Below, piece after piece: positions 8,360 through 17,447 of a stretch of 64,000 nucleotides of DNA (its first letter is position 1; each line of letters begins with the position of its first letter). Under the pieces are notes generated by a model. It saw nothing but the letters and a program-made list of their open reading frames with translations. It was not told the DNA's origin and ran no database searches. Both the position numbers and the translations under genes were made by a program. The stretch is from Flammeovirga sp. OC4 (GTDB lineage Bacteria; Bacteroidota; Bacteroidia; Cytophagales; Flammeovirgaceae). The stretch is taken from the NCBI RefSeq assembly GCF_000812565.1, contig NZ_JTAM01000006.1, positions 186,001-250,000 on the forward strand, written 5' to 3'.

Positions 8360-10222
8360 ATGAAAAATATAAAAAACTTCATTCTATTCGCTTGCTTAAT
8401 GGGGATATTGAGTTGTCAACCCAACAACCCCAATGAGATTTTGACAAGTGAAAGAGCTATTATTTCTTACTTCATTGATGGTCTTCAAATTGGTCCGGCA
8501 GAGATCAATAGAACACCCAATGAAAGTGACTTTACCATCTTTGTAATTGATGGGATGGACCTTACAAGTGTTACTCCAGTGATTGAAGTTTCTTATGGAG
8601 CCACTATTTATCCGGCTTCGGGTGAAGCAGTGGACTTATCATCTGGAACGTTTACATATCAAGTCACTTCAGAAACTGGGTCCGTTAGAGATTGGGTATT
8701 GACTGTAGAGTCATTTGACAATAAATTACAAGGTAAGTGGAAAGTAGGCAAACCTATGGAATTCCATTACTTTATCGGTGAAGGCGAAAGCTGGGGCTGG
8801 GAAGGTGTAAAAGATGTAGAGTGGACACTACCAGGAGCAGGAGCTGCGACAGACAATGAGTTAGAATTTATGACAGAAGGTGTTGATGAAGTGGGTAATC
8901 TTTATGGTTCAGGAACTTACTCTGCAGGTACAGACGGTCAGTTTGAAACATTTGTATTAGAAGGTGCTTGTTTAGGACCAGACCTTGATTATGCACCATA
9001 TTATGGAAGAATGCCTCAAGGGGAATTTGAGTGGGTATTGGATTTAACCAATAATACCATCGTTCTGACACAAGAAGATGCTACAGAAACAACGCTTCCA
9101 ATTGAGTGGGTAGATACTGAAGATTACTCGGTATTCCAATTGGCTTTTGCTCCAGAAGCATATGAGCTAGGATGGCAAGATTGTAACTACAATGAGTTGG
9201 AATTAAACTACGGTAAAAAAGTTTGGTATACAATCGTACGTGAGGGTGCTTCACTTCCAGACGAAGAGGAGGAAGAGGACAAAGATCCTGTCATTCCAGA
9301 GTACTCGCCAATTTCATTAAATGGTGATTGGGGAATTGAAGACATTGGGTTCTGGCCAGGTGGAGACGCTGGTATCTGCGATGATTATGATAATATCTTA
9401 CGTTTCAGCAATGAATCATTCGATACATCAACAGGTATTTTATCAGGTGATTTCCAATACTTGGCAGGGGCTGACGGCATCCTTACCAACGGAAACGGTA
9501 CGGATTGGGTAGTTTTCCCTGAAAGCGGAACATTCGAATTAAAAATCTTACAAAACCCAGATAATACAGATAGTAGAGAATTCTGGACAATGAAGTTTAT
9601 TGCTACTGACGGTACTGAACTTGAAGTACCAAACGCTGTAGAAGGTAGCGGAGCGGATAATTTCACATTAAAATTTAATGGTGGTTTTGCAGGAAGTGAC
9701 CAAGAGGCACACTGGTACAAATTCGTAAGAAACTTTGTAGGAACTAAACCATGTGACGGTGAAACTCCTGTTGATCCAACGCCAGATCCTGATGGTATTT
9801 TCCCTGAAGGAAGATGGACTGCCAGAGAAGGAGTGTTATTGAACACTTACTATTGGAACAGTGATGACGATCAAGGACATCAACGTTATAGTGATTCACA
9901 AGCAGCGGATAACGATGTAATTACTTTCTCAGAAGTAGAGCAAAATGATCAGGTGTACACAGGTAAAATCACGGTAGACTACGGTGCAGATGGAACATTT
10001 GATGTAGGTGAGTATACTATCAAATCAGGTACATTTACTTACACTGTAACAGGTGAAGAGTGGGGTGCTCCTGTCGGAAATATGGTGATCAATACAGAAG
10101 ACGGTGGAACTATCACTTATTCTAAAACAAACCTTTGGAACTCTAAAGGGGATTTCGATTTCCAAATCAAATTCAATGTTGATGGAGTAGGAGAGGTTTA
10201 CTATAGAATTACAGACAAGTAA
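8360..10222 (+). CDS. Surface glycan-binding lipoprotein candidate with three repeated domains
   Basis: A 620-residue lipoprotein (signal peptide ending GILSC, Cys19). Residues ~30-120 form a beta-sandwich like the N-terminal domain of many Sus-cluster lipoproteins (DUF5018-like by recall). Three related beta-rich domains follow, each opening with a G-x-W step: LQGKWKVGKP (~125), LNGDWGIEDI (~323) and FPEGRWTARE (~480). They are separated by acidic or Pro-rich linkers (PDEEEEEDKD, PVDPTPDPDG). No catalytic motif is visible. Position after susCD suggests a surface glycan-binding protein (SGBP/SusE-F role); this is inference. Tandem binding domains would give avidity for polymer. Confidence 0.65.
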   Translation: MKNIKNFILFACLMGILSCQPNNPNEILTSERAIISYFIDGLQIGPAEINRTPNESDFTIFVIDGMDLTSVTPVIEVSYGATIYPASGEAVDLSSGTFTYQVTSETGSVRDWVLTVESFDNKLQGKWKVGKPMEFHYFIGEGESWGWEGVKDVEWTLPGAGAATDNELEFMTEGVDEVGNLYGSGTYSAGTDGQFETFVLEGACLGPDLDYAPYYGRMPQGEFEWVLDLTNNTIVLTQEDATETTLPIEWVDTEDYSVFQLAFAPEAYELGWQDCNYNELELNYGKKVWYTIVREGASLPDEEEEEDKDPVIPEYSPISLNGDWGIEDIGFWPGGDAGICDDYDNILRFSNESFDTSTGILSGDFQYLAGADGILTNGNGTDWVVFPESGTFELKILQNPDNTDSREFWTMKFIATDGTELEVPNAVEGSGADNFTLKFNGGFAGSDQEAHWYKFVRNFVGTKPCDGETPVDPTPDPDGIFPEGRWTAREGVLLNTYYWNSDDDQGHQRYSDSQAADNDVITFSEVEQNDQVYTGKITVDYGADGTFDVGEYTIKSGTFTYTVTGEEWGAPVGNMVINTEDGGTITYSKTNLWNSKGDFDFQIKFNVDGVGEVYYRITDK

Positions 10223-10237
10223 TTTCAATAAAAAGTG

Positions 10238-10330
10238 AAAGAGAGATTAGGGAAGTAAGTCTAGTCTCTCTTAACTAAACATTTCATACTATCGGGCGCT
10301 ATTCAATCTTTTTGGGTAGTGCCTTATTTT
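10238..10330 (+). terminator. Stem-loops between lipoprotein and esterase genes
   Basis: Two imperfect hairpins lie here. The first pairs AAGAGAGATTAG (from 10238) with CTAGTCTCTCTT. The second pairs GGCGCTA (10295-10301) with TAGTGCC (10317-10323), including G-U pairs, and is followed by a T-rich run. The second fits a weak intrinsic terminator just ahead of the esterase gene. Confidence 0.4.
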
Positions 10331-10345
10331 TAAAAAACTATTCCA

Positions 10346-11455
10346 ATGAAAAAAATATTTATTTTCTTCTTGTTTAATTTGATACTCCATCAACTAATTG
10401 CTCAAAATTATCTCTCAACAGAAGTTTACCCTGATAAAAAAGTAGCTTTTCGAATTTATGCTCCTGAGGCGAGCCACATTGAATTAAAATCGTATGATAA
10501 GTGGGATAAAGTAGATTTTATAAAAGATAGCACTGGCGTTTGGGAAGGCTTTTGGTATAATGTTGATGATGGAATTTATACTTATTATTTTGAGGTGGAT
10601 GGAATGAAAGTAGTTGATCCTCAATCACCATTGATGAGAGAAAGTACACCGACTTTTGAGGTGAAAACGAAAGAAAATTTCTACTCTTTAAAGGAAAATG
10701 TGAAACATGGGGCATTGTCAAAACGATACTATTATTCGAGTACTTTACAAGAAACAAGAAGACTGCATGTATGGACTCCTTTTGGGTATGAAAAATCAAT
10801 AGAAGAATTACCTGTTTTATATTTGATTCATGGAGGAGGTGGAAATGACCTTTCGTGGTCTAACGCAGGGTGTGCTGGTAACATTTTAGACAACCTACTT
10901 GCTGAAGGTAAAATTGAACCGATGGTGGTTGTAATGCCAAATGGAACAATAGAAACAGAACACATATTGGGCAGGGTTCCTATATTCAAAGACGAATTAA
11001 TCAACGATATTATCCCATTTATTGAAGATACTTATAAAGTAAAAACGACATCTTCCCAACGAGCAATTATTGGTCTGTCTATGGGTGGGCTAGAAACTTT
11101 AGAAGTGATTATGTATCATCCTGATCAATTTGATTATGTTGGGGTTTTAAGCTCTGGATGGTGGTTAAGCGATTCTTGGAAAAAAGCGAGAGGAATTGTG
11201 GATGATAAAGCATTAAGAGAGCGACAAGTTAAAGCAATTTCAAACCGTTTTAATAAACATAATAAGTTGCTCTATTTTACTCAAGGAGGACAAGAAGATC
11301 ATGCTTATGAGAATGGGATGGAGACACTGGCCCTATTTGATAAAGCAGGTATTTCTTATCAATTCAAATCCACTTCTGGAGGACATACTTATAAAGTTTG
11401 GAGAGAAAATTTATTGATGATTGCCCCTTTACTTTTTAAGGACCTAGATGATTAG
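10346..11455 (+). CDS. Secreted esterase with N-terminal E-set domain (CE1/Fes-like)
   Basis: A 369-residue protein with a signal peptide (MKKIFIFFLFNLILHQLIAQ). Residues ~22-105 form an early-set immunoglobulin-like domain as in glycogen-branching enzymes and bacterial feruloyl esterases (VAFRIYAPEASHIELKSY). The alpha/beta-hydrolase domain follows, with oxyanion region LYLIHGGGGND, nucleophile Ser in IIGLSMGG and probable catalytic His in SGGHTYKVW. Such proteins remove acyl groups from plant or algal polysaccharides. In this locus it probably deacetylates or deacylates the target so hydrolases can act (inference). A xylan-type or mannan-type specificity cannot be read from the sequence. 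Confidence 0.8.
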   Translation: MKKIFIFFLFNLILHQLIAQNYLSTEVYPDKKVAFRIYAPEASHIELKSYDKWDKVDFIKDSTGVWEGFWYNVDDGIYTYYFEVDGMKVVDPQSPLMRESTPTFEVKTKENFYSLKENVKHGALSKRYYYSSTLQETRRLHVWTPFGYEKSIEELPVLYLIHGGGGNDLSWSNAGCAGNILDNLLAEGKIEPMVVVMPNGTIETEHILGRVPIFKDELINDIIPFIEDTYKVKTTSSQRAIIGLSMGGLETLEVIMYHPDQFDYVGVLSSGWWLSDSWKKARGIVDDKALRERQVKAISNRFNKHNKLLYFTQGGQEDHAYENGMETLALFDKAGISYQFKSTSGGHTYKVWRENLLMIAPLLFKDLDD

Positions 11456-11658
11456 AATAAATCATTTAAACCCTTTCAGAATAGTATTGATTATCAATAA
11501 AATAGTATGCGATTAAAGCTTTAAAATCTTAGATCTTGTGAATGGTAACATTGAGCCAAATGATTGGTTCGTTACAAAAATAAATTATTACTTGAGGATT
11601 TGGATGAATGCTGATAATGTAATTGGTACTTTTATGAAGAATGATATTGGTTATAAAA

Positions 11659-11778
11659 GTGGTTCGTGAGACGCAAAGCATTGCATCTCTACAGGAGGGT
11701 ACTTTCACTTGATATTGATTGCTAAATTGAAAAGGTATTGTTATGTAGAGCCACAATACCTTGTGGCTCACAAACCAC
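11659..11778. repeat. Inverted pair of REP elements (family C)
   Basis: Two 34-bp units face each other. The left unit (11659-11692) begins GTGGTTCGTGAGACGC and ends GCATCTCTAC. The right unit (11745-11778) begins GTAGAGCCACAA and ends GTGGCTCACAAACCAC. Each has an internal palindrome, so the pair looks like a BIME-type arrangement. No REP-associated transposase is present in the window. Confidence 0.75.
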
Positions 11779-11826
11779 CATAAAAACCACTTTAGGAACT
11801 CAATTCTTAAATACCTTATTTACACT

Positions 11827-12013
11827 GTCAACTAATTTACCTATACTTTTTGTTGTAGAAATCAGGAGATTTCTGATGATCTGTAGGACACGAATGACGC
11901 TTTCGCTTAACATTCGCGCCAGTATTTTTTTGCTTCGTTTTTCATCAATGGAAAAATGAAGACGAAAGAAGCTTGGAAGTAGAACCTCGAAAGTTGATGA
12001 TAAATTAGTTTAC
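11827..12013. mobile_element. MITE-like element, short copy (D1)
   Basis: About 187 bp bounded by imperfect inverted ends GTCAACTAATTTA on the left and TAAATTAGTTTAC on the right. Inside are hairpins AGAAATC-agga-GATTTCT, CGAATG...CATTCG and GCTTC-rich arms around TTTTTCATcaATGGAAAAA. A longer copy of the same layout lies at 14811-15210, on the other side of the GH5-like gene. No coding capacity is seen, so it would be non-autonomous. The 11456-12053 spacer otherwise holds only the family C repeat. Confidence 0.65.
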
Positions 12014-12053
12014 AAAAGAATCTTCACCAATTCCTTCTTAAATCAACTAGCAC

Positions 12054-14795
12054 ATGAAATGTATTACTACTAAGGTTCAATTTTTATTGATGACCTCTCT
12101 TCTTCTTGCACTTTGCAATTTAGAAACCAACGCTCATCAAAGAGTATTTCTTTCCGATTGGGAACAAAGCACCTTAAACTTTCAAGCCAGTAACAATGCA
12201 AGTTACACCACCGTCAACAATCCCAGTCAAGATGCTGTCAACTCATCATCACAAGTGGGGAAATTTGTATCTACAGCTTACCAATGGGATTTTCTTTCAT
12301 TGAACCTCTCAGAAGAAATGGATTTTGAGAACTATCCTGTTTATAAACTCAAAGTCAGAACATCGGCGGTTGGAACCATAATGATGAAGTTTGAAGATGG
12401 TCCCTCGGGAAGTTATGTAGCGAGGTATGCCACCCCATCAACCACCAATCAGTGGGAAGAACTAACGTTTGACTTCTCTGGAATAACCAATGGTAGCTAT
12501 GGAAAAATGATCATCACTTTTGATTATACTTCCACTACGGCAGGGGTTGAATGGTATTTAGATGACTTTGTAAAAGCAAAACAAAACGTTGATACCACTC
12601 GCCCAACACAACCTCAAAGTTTATCCGTCACTAACACCTCTTCCAAAAGTGTATCTCTCCAATGGAATGCTTCCTCTGATAATGTAGGAGTGATAGGTTA
12701 TGTGATATATAAGAATAATATAGAAGTAGGTCGTTCTAATACCACTTCCTTCGAGGTATCACAACTCAATGCGAATAGCAATTACACTTTTACCGTCAGT
12801 GCTTATGATTTGGTAGGGAACGAATCAGGGAAAAGTAACACTGTCAATGCCACAACCCAAAACATGGGTAATGGGAACTTTATCACTTCAGTCAGTTTGC
12901 AGAAAACAAGCATGAACCTCTATGATGACCTGGAAGTGGACATTCAATTGAATGCACGATATTCAGATCCCTACAACCCCAACAATATCAAAACGGATAT
13001 GGTCTTGATTACTCCTAGCGGAAAAGAGTTGGTAGTCCCTTGTTTTTATTACTCAGGTGTTTCTAGAAACTCCCTTTGGAAAGGAAGATTCACACCCCAG
13101 GAAACAGGGCAATATCAGTTAGTGATAGATGTAGAGAAAACGCAAAACTCACAACGTTCCGGTGTTTATACTTTCACAGTCAACAATTCTTACAACGATG
13201 GGTTTTTACATACCAATGAGGCCTCTTTTTATAACCTGAAGTTTGATTCAGATCGTAAGTTTAGAGGAATAGGAGAGAACTTCGCATGGGAAGCCCGTTT
13301 GGATTTAGGAGATGATCAAACTTTCACCTACGATTATTTCTTCCAGCAGATGAAAAGCAAAAATGCCAACTTCATCAGAACATGGATGTGCCCTTGGAAC
13401 CTTCCATTGGAATGGAAAAAGACCGACTTTGGAAGATACACCGATGGAAACGAAACCTACAATTCATCTGCTATTGCTCGAATGGATTGGATGTTGGATC
13501 AAGCTTCTCAAAATGGAATTTACATCATGCTAACTTTGGATTATCACGGAGCACTATTAGAAGAACCCGACTATTGGGGAGGAAATAATTATTGGTGGGA
13601 TCATAATTATTACTCAGGTAATGGCGGTCCAATCTCTGACCATAAAGCATTTTTTACGAATGAAAGTGCCAAGCAACTTTACAAAAATAGATTAAGATAC
13701 ATCATAGCAAGATGGGGTTATCATACAAATATTGGTGCTATTGAATTATTCAATGAGGTGGACAACCTGATCCGAGACGAAAACTTTAATGCCAATGACA
13801 TTGAAGCTTGGCACAATGAGATGAGCACTTATTTGAAATCCATTGACCCTTACAATCATATTGTAACCACAAGCATCACAGGAGCGGAGATCAATAATAT
13901 GTTTCATCAACCCAACTTGGACTTGATTCAAAGTCACCCTTACGGCCCAGTTGAAGGAGTAATTTCAGCCATTCAAACCCTCACAGATCGTTACAATAAA
14001 CCTTATGTAGCAGGAGAATTTGCAGATGATTGGGTAGCTCCCACTTCACAAACGATGGCTGATTACCAAAAGTCATTTCATAGAGGATTATGGACCGCAT
14101 TATTCCAGCCTACGCCCATTTTACCTATGACATGGTGGTGGGAAGATTTTACTTATGAGGGCTTCAATGACGAATTGACTTCTGTTGCAGCCTATTCTGA
14201 TATTATGCTTCAATCGATGAATGATCAGGAAGAAACGTTGACTATTACTGGCAATAACAATATTGATAAAATGGGAGTGAGAGCAGGAGAAAAAATGTTC
14301 GCTTATTTTTACAATAAATCAACCACAACACGATCTCCGAACATGACCATCAGTGGTGTGGAAAATGAACTGTATTACGTAACTTCTTTCAATACCACCA
14401 CAGGAATAATGCAAAATGAAGCTTCAGTATTGGGTAGTAACCGACAGCTTGTGATTGGCCTTCAAAACTTGCAAGCAGGAAATGACATCGCTTACATTAT
14501 TCAAAAAGGTAGCTATTATTTATCACAAAGCAACCAAAGGAAACAGTTTTTAGAACAGGCTGATCAGCTCAAAATATACCCTAATCCAAGTACGGGCATC
14601 ATCAACCTAGAAAAGCCGGAAGATTACCATCATTTGACCATTTACACGGCGTTAGGAAGAGAAATTCTATCTATTGATTTAGATAGTGCTCGTGAAAAAA
14701 TATCACTCAACGATCAAGAAAAAGGAGTGTATTTGTTGAAGTTTTTTGATGTTAATGGCAATGCTACAGTGCGTAAAATACTACTCAATAAGTAA
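12054..14795 (+). CDS. Secreted multidomain GH5-like hydrolase with T9SS sorting domain
   Basis: A 913-residue protein. Order: signal peptide (to ~28, ending ETNAHQ); a jelly-roll CBM-like domain (~30-175); a fibronectin type III domain (~180-268, SVSLQWNASSDNVGVIGY); a DUF5060-like beta-sandwich (~275-385); a TIM barrel (~400-740); and a C-terminal type IX secretion type A sorting domain (~840-913, KIYPNPSTGIINLE to KILLNK). Putative acid/base Glu lies in IELFNEVDN and nucleophile Glu in YVAGEFADDW. It resembles GH5-type mannanases or cellulases. It would be exported by the T9SS to attack polymer outside the cell. It ends the plus-strand run of the glycan locus and is flanked by elements D1 and D2. 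Confidence 0.85.
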   Translation: MKCITTKVQFLLMTSLLLALCNLETNAHQRVFLSDWEQSTLNFQASNNASYTTVNNPSQDAVNSSSQVGKFVSTAYQWDFLSLNLSEEMDFENYPVYKLKVRTSAVGTIMMKFEDGPSGSYVARYATPSTTNQWEELTFDFSGITNGSYGKMIITFDYTSTTAGVEWYLDDFVKAKQNVDTTRPTQPQSLSVTNTSSKSVSLQWNASSDNVGVIGYVIYKNNIEVGRSNTTSFEVSQLNANSNYTFTVSAYDLVGNESGKSNTVNATTQNMGNGNFITSVSLQKTSMNLYDDLEVDIQLNARYSDPYNPNNIKTDMVLITPSGKELVVPCFYYSGVSRNSLWKGRFTPQETGQYQLVIDVEKTQNSQRSGVYTFTVNNSYNDGFLHTNEASFYNLKFDSDRKFRGIGENFAWEARLDLGDDQTFTYDYFFQQMKSKNANFIRTWMCPWNLPLEWKKTDFGRYTDGNETYNSSAIARMDWMLDQASQNGIYIMLTLDYHGALLEEPDYWGGNNYWWDHNYYSGNGGPISDHKAFFTNESAKQLYKNRLRYIIARWGYHTNIGAIELFNEVDNLIRDENFNANDIEAWHNEMSTYLKSIDPYNHIVTTSITGAEINNMFHQPNLDLIQSHPYGPVEGVISAIQTLTDRYNKPYVAGEFADDWVAPTSQTMADYQKSFHRGLWTALFQPTPILPMTWWWEDFTYEGFNDELTSVAAYSDIMLQSMNDQEETLTITGNNNIDKMGVRAGEKMFAYFYNKSTTTRSPNMTISGVENELYYVTSFNTTTGIMQNEASVLGSNRQLVIGLQNLQAGNDIAYIIQKGSYYLSQSNQRKQFLEQADQLKIYPNPSTGIINLEKPEDYHHLTIYTALGREILSIDLDSAREKISLNDQEKGVYLLKFFDVNGNATVRKILLNK

Positions 14796-14810
14796 ATAGA
14801 TAGTAGATTA

Positions 14811-15210
14811 GTAAACTAAGCTTTCGAATATTTATGGCATTTAGAAATCGAGAGATTTCTGATGATTAGTGAGACACGAATGCCGCTAACGCTTAACCTT
14901 CGCGCCAGTAAGCTTTCTACCATTTTAGTTTGGTAGTACTTCCCCCCGGCCTTGAAGGGAAAAGCGTTAAGAATTTCATGAATCGAGCCGTTAAAAATGA
15001 TTTTCTTGTTGGAGCATCTCAAAACGATGAAGTTTTGATCGAGTTATTCTTTTCAATAGGTAAGAGGAATGGAATTTAGCTTTTGACTTCTAAGCCTAGA
15101 TTTTTTGCTTCGTTTTTCATTAATGGAAAAATGAAGAAGAAGGAAGCTTGGAAGTGGAACATAAAAGCTTGCAGAAATATTGAATAAAATTTGACGAAAA
15201 CTTAGTTTGC
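14811..15210. mobile_element. MITE-like element, long copy (D2)
   Basis: About 400 bp with inverted ends GTAAACTAAGCTTTCG and CGAAAACTTAGTTTGC. The outer parts match D1 (for example AGAAATC-gaga-GATTTCT, ACACGAATG, TTCGCGCCAGTA, and TTTTTTGCTTCGTTTTTCAT). About 190 bp between them (roughly 14913-15100) have no counterpart in D1, so D1 looks like an internal deletion or D2 carries an insertion. No gene is contained; short open frames across it are not credible. Confidence 0.65.
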
Positions 15211-15231
15211 AGATTAGTATGATAATATAAA

Positions 15232-15261
15232 AAAGCCTTCAAGTGTGTACTTGAAGGCTTT
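15232..15261 (-). terminator. Terminator after small TPR gene
   Basis: A perfect 13-bp stem, AAAGCCTTCAAGT at 15232-15244 and ACTTGAAGGCTTT at 15249-15261, with a 4-base loop and A/T runs on both sides. It lies past the stop of the small TPR gene read on the minus strand and could act in both directions. Confidence 0.8.
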
Positions 15262-15308
15262 ATCTATTGCTCGTGTCTAGTATTAGTATGTGATATTGTT
15301 GGTTGTGC

Positions 15309-15707
15309 TTAGCGGCGAGACATTTTCAATACTTTCTTTTGTACTTTAGAAACATCTTCTCCAGCAAGCATTCCAGCTAAAATAGCCTTATTGTAAGTTT
15401 CGATGGCCATGTCCGTAGCACCGTTTAGTGCTAAATAATCTCCTTTGATCTCTAAGTTTTCAGCATTTTCGTTAATCGCAATTGATTTTTCAATCCAAAC
15501 ATAAGCTTCACTTAAGTTGGCTTTCAATTCGATACATCTATCAGCCGCATCAGCATAAGCTTCCCAATCAGTAGCTGTTGCATTTTCAACTGCAGCACGT
15601 AATTTGTCAATCTCATTATCTTCGTTATCAGTAGGATTAGCGAAAGAAGGATTTACAGTGATGATTGCAAATAACGCTAGAACTAAAAGTTGTTTTAAAG
15701 ATTTCAT
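15309..15707 (-). CDS. Small secreted TPR-like protein, paralogue 1
   Basis: The start at 15707 is chosen over an in-frame ATG ten codons upstream because it opens a clean signal peptide (MKSLKQLLVLALFAIITVNP, mature after SFA). The 132-residue product then has an acidic start and a helical region (WEAYADAADRCIELKANLSE, AYVWIEKSIAINENAENLEI, DMAIETYNKAIL) that looks like one or two TPR units. By recall it resembles the stand-alone C-terminal half of DUF2911 proteins. Paralogues are at 17067-17447 and 39111-39506. No catalytic motif. Function unknown; a periplasmic binding or chaperone role is possible. Confidence 0.8.
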   Translation of the reverse strand: MKSLKQLLVLALFAIITVNPSFANPTDNEDNEIDKLRAAVENATATDWEAYADAADRCIELKANLSEAYVWIEKSIAINENAENLEIKGDYLALNGATDMAIETYNKAILAGMLAGEDVSKVQKKVLKMSRR

Positions 15708-16373
15708 GACTATATATATTGTGTTTTCTTGTATCATTTAATTACATTATTACTTAATACTAAACGCTTGCCATTTTAGGTTAAGACGCTGTTGTTGAGT
15801 GTGTTAGATAGGGTGTGTTGTTTTTTAAGTGTAATTAGGACGTAAATGTTATTACGTATTTGAACAATCTGTCCGCAATCGATCATTTTTTTCTGATTGA
15901 TTTAAAATATTATTCTGTTTTGTGTTTTTATTTACAATTATTTAAAATAATATTCTAATTTATATACGTTTAGCGTTGTTTTTATTCTGTTTTGAAGTTT
16001 GGTATTTTCCCGTTTTATTGAAATGGTTTGAAAGAGATAGATAGGTATTGCTAAAATTGCAATTTTTAGGGTTGTTTTTTATGAATAGTAAAAAAAATAT
16101 TTTTTTATCGTCTTTATTTTATCAAATCATTCAATTTTCTTCCTCTTTGAATTGTATTAATGTAATGTGTACGCTTTTGAAAAGTGCTCATTGAAAGTGC
16201 TTGAAAAGCTGATTTTTTTGTGTCAAAAATCAAAAACCGAGGGGTCATTCTTATAGAATAAATTGAGCATTTTTCCCTTTTTTTTGCTATATTCTAAACA
16301 AGTATTACTTCATACAGTTTTAGCTGTTATAGGAAACAAAATTATTACCCCTACCACTAACTCGACACATAAA
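15708..16373. promoter_or_regulatory. Divergent spacer, upstream of TPR paralogue 1
   Basis: A 666-bp AT-rich spacer between the minus-strand TPR gene and the plus-strand HEXXH lipoprotein. It shares short blocks with the region upstream of paralogue 2: TGCCA (15769-15773), TTTAAGTGTAA near 15823 and TGAACAATCTGTCC at 15861, at nearly the same distances from the start codon. No gene is seen between 15870 and 16373. Confidence 0.4.
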
Positions 16374-16949
16374 ATGAAAACGACTATCTACACTCTATTA
16401 TCTTTATTTTTGGCTTCTTGTAGTTTGATTAACTTCAATGTAGCTCCCGAAGATTTAAACATTGACTACACAACCTCTGAGGCCCTTTTACTGAAACCCT
16501 ACGTGGACAAATATTTGAAGGAAGCCTCCAAAAGAGATGTCCGGTTTAACCATAAGTCAATTGAACTTTCCGTAGAAATAGGAGATGAAAAAGATGTTCT
16601 AGCAAAAGCATGTTTTTACTGTAGGCAATTGGTAGTTTATAATAACTCCAGAGTCTGGAAAGAAATGCAAAGCCGTGATTTTGATGTGAATTATGGCGTA
16701 GGGTTAAAACTGATTGCTCATGAATTAACTCATACATTGCTCAATACAGATCATAGAGGCTATAAAGGCGAAACGATGAGAGTATTCCTAGACGATGAAC
16801 ACGAGGAGGCGCTACTTAGCGTAATGACACAAGGAGACAACGATGTTCCTGATTTGAGTAATGCGGAGTTATCAAACTTATGGGAGCAATATTATTGGGA
16901 TGAACTATTTGAGATCATTCCCACAAATAAGGAATTTGACTTGAATTGA
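16374..16949 (+). CDS. Lipoprotein with HEXXH zinc-metalloprotease motif
   Basis: The start at 16374 is preferred to an upstream ATG because it begins a lipoprotein signal peptide (MKTTIYTLLSLFLASC, Cys16). The 191-residue product carries LIAHELTHTLLNTDH, a HEXXH motif (two zinc-ligand His and a catalytic Glu) with a further His after it. A pair of Cys (CFYC) may bind metal or form a disulfide. The C-terminal part is acidic. I do not recognise the family; it could be a small envelope metalloprotease or a degenerate relative. It is convergent with TPR paralogue 2 and divergent from paralogue 1, so the three could form one functional neighbourhood (inference). Confidence 0.65.
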   Translation: MKTTIYTLLSLFLASCSLINFNVAPEDLNIDYTTSEALLLKPYVDKYLKEASKRDVRFNHKSIELSVEIGDEKDVLAKACFYCRQLVVYNNSRVWKEMQSRDFDVNYGVGLKLIAHELTHTLLNTDHRGYKGETMRVFLDDEHEEALLSVMTQGDNDVPDLSNAELSNLWEQYYWDELFEIIPTNKEFDLN

Positions 16950-17000
16950 TTTTGCTCAGTAAGATTTAAAGTGCACAGATACATCTTCTTTGAACAAAAA

Positions 17001-17030
17001 AAATGCTGTCGGAAAACTCCAACAGCATTT
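17001..17030. terminator. Bidirectional terminator between convergent genes
   Basis: AAATGCTGT at 17001-17009 pairs with ACAGCATTT at 17022-17030, with an inner GG/CC pair. It has A-rich flank on the left and T-rich on the right, and separates the HEXXH lipoprotein gene from convergent TPR paralogue 2. Confidence 0.7.
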
Positions 17031-17066
17031 AATACTAGCTCAATTCAATTAATTATTTTATATCTT

Positions 17067-17447
17067 TTACTTTACAAGTTTCAACAATTTCTTTTGTACT
17101 TTTTCTACGTCAAAAGAATCATCGTTCATACCTTTTAAAATGGCTTGTCTGTAGGCTTCAATCGCCATATCTTTAGCACCATTTAGTTTTAGATAATCTC
17201 CTCTTAACTCGAAGTTTCTAGCGTTAGGAGACATCTGAATTGCTGTTTCTAACCATACGTAAGCTTCGCTAAGGTTAGTCTTCAACTCTATACATCTTTC
17301 AGCTGCATCAGCATACGTTGACCAATTGTCGGCGTTTTCTACTGAAGCTCTTAGTTTCGTAATCTCGTCTTCGTTGTCTGCAAATGTTGTATTTAAAGAA
17401 ACAAGTGCTACGAAGATAAATGCGAAGAAGTATTTTAAAGTTTTCAT
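17067..17447 (-). CDS. Small secreted TPR-like protein, paralogue 2
   Basis: A 126-residue protein with signal peptide MKTLKYFFAFIFVALVSLNT (mature after TFA). It is very like paralogue 1: both share CIELKTNLSEAYVW or its variant, LRGDYLKLNGAKDMAIEAY or its variant, and a basic C-terminus (VEKVQKKLLKLVK). The two minus-strand copies lie 1.4 kb apart with a HEXXH lipoprotein between, so a local duplication is likely. Upstream lie several dyads, including one perfect FNR-type box. Function unknown; the helical repeats suggest binding. Confidence 0.8.
   Translation of the reverse strand: MKTLKYFFAFIFVALVSLNTTFADNEDEITKLRASVENADNWSTYADAAERCIELKTNLSEAYVWLETAIQMSPNARNFELRGDYLKLNGAKDMAIEAYRQAILKGMNDDSFDVEKVQKKLLKLVK

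Noticed and set aside
9385-9846. A 153-codon open frame on the minus strand
   Set aside because: It lies wholly inside the three-domain lipoprotein gene, has no signal or family pattern and a composition typical of an antisense shadow.
11529-11771. Short open frames in the 11.5-12.0 kb spacer
   Set aside because: They run through REP units and the MITE-like element, whose palindromes give chance frames; no start context or family pattern.
15769-15793. Sigma-54 promoter for the small TPR genes
   Set aside because: The TGGCA part is good but the -12 part reads TAGTA or TGGAA rather than TTGCA; kept only as a possibility in the findings.
16263-16373. Extended N-terminus of the HEXXH lipoprotein from an upstream ATG
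   Set aside because: The internal ATG at 16374 gives a proper lipoprotein signal peptide, and the extension would mask it.
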